Below, piece by piece: positions 56,867 through 64,000 of a stretch of 64,000 bases of DNA. The notes under the pieces are model-generated. The model searched no databases. It was given only the letters and a program-made list of their open reading frames with translations, and had not been told where the DNA came from. The position numbers and the translations under genes were made by a program. This DNA comes from Agriotes lineatus (taxonomy: Eukaryota > Arthropoda > Insecta > Coleoptera > Elateridae): the NCBI GenBank assembly GCA_940337035.1, contig OW679200.1:18495303-18559302 (forward strand), read 5' to 3'. Position 1 is the first letter of the stretch. Every line of letters starts with the position of its first letter.

Positions 56867-57624
56867 TAGAGTGCAGCCCGCCGCCTTTTTGACAAATAAC
56901 TTTATGGCCTGTCATCTGAAGTTAGGACACGAGTGTTATGGACAGTAGAACATATGAAACAGTAAAAAAAGCTTTTAGATCGAATTTAACACCACCACTA
57001 TAATGTGTAACATGTAAAAGATCGCTTGATAGGGTTAAAAACACCTTAGCAAAATTCTAGTAGAACTTTAACTATATGACCATCGCTGTCGGTCGCCGAG
57101 TATTTAATACCTAGACCTTTAGCCCTTGTCCATAACAAACAACTATAAAACTGAGTTTAAAGTGGCAAATACAGTTTTTATTTTAAAAAAAAATGACTCA
57201 CTATGTTAAATACAATGCAGTATGTTTTGATATTTAATTAAAATAATTATAATTTATTTATACAAAATAAAATGTTTCTTACAATAACTACCTTGCAACA
57301 ACATTACAACTTCGACGACGAATGATACATTCCAGACAATCACATATACCTACATCATCTAGTATATAAATCCTCAAACCCTGTGTATATAAACTCAAAA
57401 GTCAAATCCCATACTTTACCTGGCGCAGTCTTAAAGCAGCAATGCTGCAATCATTGTCATTTTCCGTTTCATGCATCTTAAATTAACATAAAAATCACCG
57501 CAACAGACGTAAGTACGCAAAAAACAAAAAACGGAACTCTACACGGGAGAAAAACAAAAGCCTGGAACTTATTGCACTTCTAAACCTTTTATTATAAACA
57601 AAAATTAAAGAAACTTTACAAAAC
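56867..57624 (-). other. 3' region of the LAPTM4-like gene
   Basis: Downstream of the stop at 57625 on the - strand. AATAAA on the - strand at 57253-57258 is a candidate poly(A) signal, giving a 3' UTR of about 370 bases. Nothing else is recognised. Confidence 0.4.
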
Positions 57625-58098
57625 CTAATTAGAACTGTGCTGCTCAACGGTAACACTGGTACCAACCTGTGCAGCTGTGGTGTTCCAGCCCGGGGGAGCG
57701 GCGGCGGCATTATCAGGAGCACGCTGCTCGCTGCTGGCAGTGGTGGCATTATTGTCGCTCTCGACAGCAGCAGCACCTGCCGGCTCTGTCTGCTCAGATT
57801 CGGGTAAAACTGGGTAAGTGTGTGAAAACTGATTTTCGGGCGGCAGTTCAGCAACGGTCACAGTGTTGGTATACGCCGGAGGTTGGCTGGCCATGGCGAC
57901 GGCGTAAGATGGAGGCGGCGGCTGCTTCATGACACTGGCGCATGCCGCTTCGTAGTCAGGTAGCAAAGAGGAGTAGTCGGGTTCTGGCAGCCGGTCAGAT
58001 CCTTCGCCTGGTAAAATGTAGTGGACAGTGCTGCGCATTGCCTGCTTGCGAAGGGTTAGGAATTTGTAGCAGCGCCAAACGATGCCGATGCAGTATGC
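57625..58098 (-). CDS. LAPTM4-like lysosomal transmembrane protein, last exon
   Basis: The acceptor TTTAACAG| at 58099 opens a phase-0 exon of 157 codons ending in TAG. It begins AYCIGIVWRCYKFLTLRKQA, the end of a transmembrane helix and the start of the cytoplasmic tail in insect LAPTM4 proteins. The tail has three PY-type motifs, LLPDYEAA, PPPPSYAVA and QPPAYT, which recruit Nedd4-type ubiquitin ligases for sorting to late endosomes and lysosomes in this family. The following 80 residues (A/T/S/E-rich) are low in complexity. The earlier exons with the other transmembrane helices should lie upstream, above 58098, but none was found. It may instead be another PY-motif membrane protein. Confidence 0.65.
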   Translation of the reverse strand, partial: AYCIGIVWRCYKFLTLRKQAMRSTVHYILPGEGSDRLPEPDYSSLLPDYEAACASVMKQPPPPSYAVAMASQPPAYTNTVTVAELPPENQFSHTYPVLPESEQTEPAGAAAVESDNNATTASSEQRAPDNAAAAPPGWNTTAAQVGTSVTVEQHSSN

Positions 58099-58599
58099 CT
58101 GTTAAAGTCAATGTGTAAGTTTTAATTGATTCTTCAAAACCAGTTTCTACTAAGGCTATTAATTCAATGGAATACATATGGCTAAACAATTACTTTCTAC
58201 TAAATAATCTACTTAATCGTTTTTAGCCATTACCCGATTCTGGTAGCTGGATAATTTAATCCGTGTTTGGTTAACTGAAAACTTTTATTAGTTTGGTTGA
58301 CTGAATAACAAAAAAAAATCGTAATAAGTATCAAAATTACTAATAAACGTCTTTTTCTAAAAAATATATGTAAAAGTAGTAACGGACTGATTTGTGTCAC
58401 CTCCGCAATTAATAATCACCTTGGTATTCAACCATTATTCTGCTAGGAATAAAACTAAACTGTATACTTTACATTGTACTAATTAGCTTATAACGTATTG
58501 TGTATATAAAACTTGCAACAAATATTCCGCGCGCTTGAATAGTAAAATGCAAGCCAACGGAATACGAATCCCTCATTCTATTACTAAAACTACATGCGA
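58099..58599. other. Presumed intron of the LAPTM4-like gene
   Basis: AT-rich sequence with no recognisable exon or repeat. Confidence 0.35.
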
Positions 58600-59495
58600 C
58601 AGACTAACGTAAAGGTTTGGTGCAAATTGTGCATGAGTGGAAGCGCAAGGGACAGTTGCGTGCCAACAACCGAGCTGTGCATGTCACCCGAAGCCGAAGG
58701 GACAACGCTAGACGAAGTATTTAAGCTTGGGGGAGCATCTCTGAGATTCAGCTGAAGTTCATAGCCAGAAGTTGCTATTCAAGCTGCCGTTCTAGCTTCA
58801 AGGAAGCCAGTCGACTTTGTCAACACTCGAGCTGACCTCCTGGCCATCTTGCTACGAAATAAAGGCATGTTTAGTTACTGTAATTACATTTTACGAGTGA
58901 ATGTACAGCCCAGGAAGATTGGGAAAACCCAAAGCCGTAATAAGGAATGAACTATTGTTGTAATGCATTGTGCAATAACTGCAACGAGACAGGAAGCGCC
59001 CAAAGGACACGTGCACATATTTGCTGAATTAGCAGTGACAGGACTAAGCGCTGCATCATCTTGTCGACACACCGCTTCAGCTGATTTCGAGCTAAAATAG
59101 CCAGCAAACTTGTGTACAGAATTTAAATATTGCATGTAGATTAAGCATCAAGCTCGTGGACTGTTCCGTGCTACTATTCATAGCGCATATAACATTTACC
59201 GATTAACATTGTATATTACTTTTTATGTATTTCCATACATATTTGTTTCTTTTACAGTTTATATATCTTTTCATGCAAACTGTTTGGTTTTCATTCCTGG
59301 CAGGTTTGCAGGTATAATTACAGCATCAGCAGACCGACAAGAGCAATATTGACAAATTCCCTTAGCTGCACTGAGATAAGAGCGGGTCTTGTACTTCAAC
59401 GACTGAGCTAACTAGCATACAAAGGGCAATATAAATTCATAGTACAGTAGAGTAAGAGCACGGGGAAAAGCCACATTACAGTTTACGGTGCTCAA
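58600..59495 (+). repeat. Interspersed repeat R, copy 3
   Basis: Matches copy 2 at 58740-59000 (AAGTTGCTATTCAAGCTGCC, TCTAGCTTCAAGGAAGCCAG, GTGAATG..CCCAGGAAGATTG) and copies 1 and 2 at 59255-59490. Same orientation as the others. Confidence 0.65.
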
Positions 59496-61105
59496 CGTGG
59501 GGCTAAATAAAAGTACCATATTACAAAGTTATTGACCTTGCCATTAAAGCGTTACTACCTGATCTGTATAATGAAACCTATGTTTGTTTCACTAGTAATT
59601 CACCAATAACAGCCAATATCATGTCAAAAGTTGACTTGTACCCACATGTAGTGTCATACTAAATATAATCAAAATCTCATGCACCAAGTCCTTTGCTGCA
59701 TTCCATGAGTTGCAGATACTCTTCTTGGCTGCATTCCACCTGTGAAAACCTATGTCGGAGCGTTACAGATAAACCACAGTACGTGCACGCTAAAATTCAG
59801 TGGCTTTGTGTTGACGATACAGGCAATTATGCCAGCGGTAAGTTATTTGTTGATCTAAACAAAGGCTTTTGGTTTCCCAATCACGTGCCGATAAAGTAAC
59901 TTATTTAGCTTTAATAGCCAGCAATCGGGCCATTTTCTTGCCAGCTCAGCGATAGAATGTTTGCTGGTGTCCTCGATTTTAATATGTTGTTTTGTATAAT
60001 GTTGTATAGAATATTAATTGTCTGACATTATGATTTCGGTTTGATTCCAGTCATTTTTATTACTATTTGCCGCTGGAGTAAGCCATGTTTTAACCTGGTT
60101 TTATTTTTGTCAATTGCTTAATATTTCTTGTATAATTACGCTTAATAATTGTGACACTACTTAGTGAAATCTGTTTACTGTTACTGGTATGTTTTCTTTG
60201 AATATCTATACTTACGCCCCTTCATAAACCTGCTGGTTTTTTTTTTTGTGATTATTTCCTTCATATCCATAATAATGCATAATCATTATGGCTTCTGTCA
60301 GTTTAATTATGACAAAAATTTAATCACTTGTGAGTAATTTTAACAGGATTATTAAAGGTGCTTCTATCTATTTAGGAAATAATCACACCGAACATTCCGT
60401 GTGCACATAAACTAGCCTGAATACATTTTGACAGAATGTTTTGCCTTGAAAAAATATATCTCGTAAAATTTTTGCCTTCTTGTTAAGCGGCAAATTTACT
60501 TGACAAATTTCTTAGCAAAATATTCTGACAGAAAACGTCAAAATTTAATCGGCTATTTTAATGCACTTGGGATATTACTGTTGAATAAACACCAACTTGA
60601 TTGGCTAAATTAGCACCAAATTGGTGTTTCTTCTGCTCTTTTTTGACAATAAATTAATTTAAAGGTATTAGCAGCGACGGTGATTGGTTTTATGCATTAA
60701 TCCTTCGAATACCATTTGAATCATTGATTTAGTTAATTAAACATGTTTCCTATATAACACATTTTCAGGTAACCTATTAATAGACTAATAAATGAATAAT
60801 ATTATACAGGGTGACTTAAAAGGTGTGAATGTAACTTTAGGGGTTGAGATGAACAACGAGAAAGAGGGAGATCATACCAGAAATGAGAAGCAGAAATAAC
60901 AGGACTAGGGTTGGCAAAAAAAAATGTTTTTTGTTAAAACAAAAATAACAAGTTTCTTTCAACATTTTTAATTCTGGTAATTGTGGCACCTACTTGTATT
61001 TAGTAGGTAGTTCATGTAATTAGATAAATCCTTATGAAACTGAATCACTATTATGAATAAATAAACATTTAGTTTCAATGCAACTTTCAGTTACTGTTTA
61101 CATTT
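59496..61105. other. Unassigned DNA
   Basis: A 68-codon open frame at 59693 has no recognisable domain. At 60807-60840 TATACAGGGTGACTTAAAAG resembles a mariner-type MITE end without a partner. No LAPTM4-like exon was found. Confidence 0.35.
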
Positions 61106-62005
61106 CTGTGGCAAAAAGGCATAAGGGTATAAGTCGACTTATCTCATTTATTGATGCCCCGTATCCAGAGCAATCTAAATACAAGAGGATATAAGTCTAC
61201 ATACCATAACCGCGTTGCACAGCAAGTTTTCTAAATGAGATATGTAGACTTATTCTCTGAATATTCACTAAAAATTAATAAAAAAGAATTTTAGTCAATG
61301 GCAAATAGATACATGTGTACTAATACCCTGAGTCAAAGCTTTTCGTAAAGTTATCTGCAACGCCAGAACAGCATATGTTAACTTATACCCTTTTGCCATT
61401 TCATAACTTTCCGTTTTTGTTGAAAACAAATAACTTATGTACACTTATACTACGAGTGCATTTCCATGCACGTGCAATAGCGTGTTTTAGTAGTCCAGTT
61501 TTCCAGTGTTATTATTAGTTATTATAGTGTAGTTTAACGAATAAGCACCAAAATGGACACACACTCTCGTGCGTACAAAGTTTTGCAGAAGTGCTGTAAC
61601 AAGAACTTAACCTGTAAGTTTACACATAACCTCACATTATTCGAACTCGAAACCACATATTCTTGTTTAGTTTATGTCTACATATGCTGTTTTGTCATAG
61701 TAATTATTTATCAGAAAATACATATTCCGGAAATCGCAAAAAGCTATATGTCAACTTATACCCTTTTGCTATTTCATAAAACGAATAAAAGGAAATGCGA
61801 TAAGGTATAAGCTCCGTATTTATTTATTTTCTAGTAAAAATACTTTAGAATCAATAGCAAAGCAAGCTGTAGTCAATAAATCGACTTGATTTTTTTGATT
61901 ACCAGCGAAAAGAATTAAATGTTCTCAAAACTCCAGCAAAATAGTTTTTGATGTTCCTGTAAAATGATCATTTTTGACTTATACCCTTTTGCCTTTTCAC
62001 CACAG
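61106..62005. mobile_element. 900-bp TIR element with repeated subterminal motif
   Basis: The left end CTGTGGCAAAAAGGCATAAG and the right end, reversed, CTGTGGTGAAAAGGCAAAAG are inverted repeats of about 30 bases. They are flanked by ATTT on both sides (61102-61105, 62006-62009), a likely target duplication. The core AAGGGTATAAGT occurs again near 61380-61395 and 61753-61770 inside the element. No transposase is seen; the 85-codon frame at 61553 has no recognised domain. Confidence 0.65.
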
Positions 62006-62174
62006 ATTTGTAGCTGAACGCAATATTTTCAAGTTAAGAAAGACTAAAAAGTTTTATTAAAAATTGATCCGAATCATTATCACAGGGACTAGAACCCCTT
62101 CTGGAATTATTTTATATAACTAAAATCACACAACAATAAATGCGTTAGAGCAAAATGTAACAAATGGTCATGTC

Positions 62175-62500
62175 ATCTAAAGGTGTTTATAGACTCCCTT
62201 GTTCCTGTAATGCTGTATACATTGGTCAAACAGGACGTTCAGTAAAAACTCGCATCTCTAAAAGCTGGCGTTGCCTCAGGTCGGGTCTCATTTAATCATC
62301 ATCCATCACAGAACACCAACGCGATACTGGCCATAAGATCACCTGCAAATCCTCATTAACCTTTAGCAGAAAGATTCGCAAAGCCATTGAAATTTACAAA
62401 CACTATCCCCTTCCCTTCATGTTGAAAGCGCTAATTTCTAACCCCGCCCACTGCCCTCTTCACTCAACCGCGACGACACTTGCCTATAAAATTTGCATTC
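62175..62500 (+). pseudogene. Penelope-like GIY-YIG endonuclease fragment
   Basis: The + strand reads VYRLPCSCNAVYIGQTGRSV then KTRIS, and after decay ITEHQRDTGHKITCKSSLTF and KIRKAIEIYKHYPLPFM. YIG, the arginine, the H of EHQ and the G-H motif are visible. It is a different lineage from the element at 33353-34106 and the same lineage as 22874-23015. The copy is 5'-truncated with stops. The hammerhead-like motif at 62577 follows downstream. Confidence 0.75.
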
Positions 62501-62576
62501 CTCCTTCCGATTGTTAGCAGAGTTTCGTCTCTGGCGTGGTTCACACATTGAGTTACCATGCTCTTTTACTTACCTC

Positions 62577-62608
62577 CTGATGAAGCCTCTTATGAAAGTG
62601 AGCGAAAC
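62577..62608 (+). ncRNA. Hammerhead-ribozyme-like core after the Penelope fragment
   Basis: CTGATGA (62577-62583), a possible short stem II (GC with GC, plus CTC/GAG nearby) and CGAAAC (62603-62608), followed by GTTGAATTTTTC. Order and spacing are those of a hammerhead core, and the position just 3' of a GIY-YIG fragment is where Penelope LTR ribozymes are known. The stem is weak, so the ribozyme is probably decayed. Confidence 0.45.
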
Positions 62609-62844
62609 GTTGAATTTTTCAATCTCAATAACGAGTTCTAATCTCGGAAGTCATTGGTTACATAAAATAAAACTTGTTTCATGGCGAATTAAGAGCAATC
62701 TTCATTAAGTAACTTTCAGTTTAGTGATACAGTTACAACGATTACTGTCTTCTTTTGTGATAGTTCTCTTGAAACTAAGAAATCGACTGGGAACCGAAAA
62801 AGCATCGAAACTAGTTAACATTTTTAGAACTCTTAGTAAAAACA

Positions 62845-63098
62845 TCAAACATGGAACTGGGCAGGTCACTTAGACAAGATGTCAGATGAGAGATGGGCCA
62901 AGTGGACAACACAATGGATACCGAGGGGAGGAAACAGGAAGAGAGGTTGTTCAAAAGTTAGATGGGATGAAGAAATAGACCAAATGGGAAGAAAACTTTG
63001 GTCGAAGAAGAGAACAGACCAAAAGAAATAAAAAGAAGAGGAAGGGAAGGCCTTTGCACAACAGTGGGACCTAATACGCTCATAATAATAATAATAAA
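62845..63098 (+). pseudogene. LINE 3' end
   Basis: The + strand reads WNWAGHLDKMSDERWAKWTT, PRGGNRKRGCSKVRWDEEI and KAFAQQWDLIRS, then a (ATA)n tail at 63079-63098. W-GH--RM-D-RW, RG and the final QQW are the usual C-terminus of RTE-like LINE polyproteins. It is truncated on the 5' side. Confidence 0.75.
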
Positions 63099-63140
63099 AA
63101 CATCCCTTCACTTGAGGATGTAAGGAGAGTGTTTTTATAC

Positions 63141-63365
63141 ATTTTTTGCACGATAGAACGATTTCACTTAGTTACCTCGTTTGCTGCCAAACCAGTAAGT
63201 TGTGCTTACCGTTCTAGAATGATAAGTAAAAGTTCGACGTTAGCAGGTTAGGTTTTGCGTCAGTTTTGACACAGACTGACGCAAAACTTAACCTGCTAAC
63301 CTCGAATTTTACCACATTTTACTGACGTTTGAAGTAAAATACATTTCTATCGTGCAAAAAACGTC
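63141..63365. repeat. Palindrome family P, copy 5, nested in an outer inverted repeat
   Basis: The P palindrome occupies 63227-63311 (TTAGCAGGTTAGGTTTTGCG with its mirror). Outside it, TTTTTTGCACGATAGAA at about 63142 and TTCTATCGTGCAAAAAA at about 63345 form a second inverted pair. The P unit is therefore the centre of a larger foldback. Confidence 0.65.
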
Positions 63366-63559
63366 AAAAGCATCACGAACGTTCAGGAATTACCGATCTC
63401 AGACAATAATTGGAGTCGTCGCTTCACTCCTCCCCCAAACAATTACCTTTGATCGGTAAAATGTCCTTGCCGTTTTTAATACTTCATACTCTATTCTTTT
63501 TGGTTTTGTAGTGCTTTTTCTTATATGCATAATTCTACTACTGTGTAACTAAGTTTAAA

Positions 63560-63830
63560 AACCGTTCCGGGTGGAATAGCTTGAACAAGCGTCCACGTTC
63601 GATCAGCAGAGCTAAGCAACGCTCTCTCTGGTCAGAACTTGGATGAGAGTTCCACGACTGCTTCTCCCTGCACCTCGTGGTACGGCTGCCACGGAAAAAA
63701 GTTGATCCCGGTTGTCATAATAACATCATGACAGTCGTTAGTTGGGTTGGAAGTCCCCATAAAATGTACAGTGACGCCTATAATTGGCCTAACGGCTGTT
63801 GGCGGAGTGCGGAATAAAAAATACATATAT
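63560..63830 (+). mobile_element. 5S rRNA-derived SINE (SINE3-like)
   Basis: At 63590-63660 the order of blocks GATCA, TAAGCAACG, GGTCAGAACTTGGATGAGAG matches the 3' half of 5S rRNA (GATCACCG, TAAGCAACG, GGTCAGTACTTGGATGGG). The sequence then continues into unrelated body DNA and an A-rich tail (GGAATAAAAAATAC) near 63822. A 5S-derived pol III head with a foreign body is the definition of SINE3 elements. A degenerate 5S pseudogene is the alternative. Confidence 0.65.
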
Positions 63831-64000
63831 TGCAATGCAATGTTGTAAAAGTTCCACGTTGCGGTGCCTGTTTGTAAAGAAATGCCTATTTGTTTGTTTG
63901 TACAAAATTATGTTTATTTAGGGCAAATCCATATACACACAATTCTCAGTTTAATTTTTATACTGTGCTTACTTTGCCTGTCAGTAATTTAAGGCTAGTT

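Noticed and set aside
57495..57854. 119-codon - strand open frame overlapping the LAPTM4-like exon
   Set aside because: It is a different frame of the same exon and its 3' UTR; the PY-motif frame is the coding one.

Overview
The window is eukaryotic and looks like insect (arthropod) nuclear DNA. It is AT-rich, its genes are short exons split by GT-AG introns, and the families present are typical of insects: RTE and CR1-like LINEs, a Penelope-like element, a Helitron and many foldback MITEs. I see no prokaryotic operons, CRISPR arrays or IS elements. A holometabolous insect such as a beetle is plausible, but the sequence alone does not fix the order.

Only three host genes can be supported. 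(1) A six-exon gene on the + strand (5921-17960) encodes a secreted, cysteine-rich, VWC-like protein of 288 residues. Two of its introns exceed 5 kb and are full of transposon debris. (2) A compact five-exon gene on the - strand (45819 down to 44840) encodes a 247-residue NAT8/camello-like N-acetyltransferase with a membrane segment. (3) The last exon of a LAPTM4-like lysosomal membrane protein gene lies on the - strand (58098 down to 57625); I did not find its upstream exons here.

Everything else is repeats or unassigned. Kb 1-5.3 holds foldback elements, a tRNA-like sequence, a five-unit tandem array with a 378/338-bp dimer organisation and a TA-flanked long-palindrome MITE. Kb 7-11 holds old LINE pieces and a GC-rich 30-bp minisatellite inside intron 1. 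Kb 12-17.7 (intron 4) and 18-26 kb hold many foldbacks and a degenerate DDE transposon with TIRs.

Kb 27.6-40.9 is the most structured part. A 5'-truncated Penelope-like element (RT tail plus GIY-YIG endonuclease, - strand) sits between long inverted arms that read like inverted Penelope LTRs. The arms have been interrupted in turn: a nearly intact RTE LINE with an 11-bp target duplication, a Helitron that carries a GGGAC-type pentanucleotide satellite, a MITE, and a 5.5-kb segment containing a CR1-like LINE.

Kb 41-44.5 holds hammerhead-ribozyme-like motifs and LINE ends. Kb 46-56 is mostly unassigned, with three copies of a roughly 1-kb interspersed repeat (two here, one at 59 kb). Kb 56-64 holds an array of palindromes, a 900-bp TIR element, another Penelope fragment with a hammerhead-like core, a LINE 3' end and a 5S rRNA-derived SINE.

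The host genes show no shared pathway. The coherent story is layered transposon insertion, with an unusual abundance of foldback DNA.
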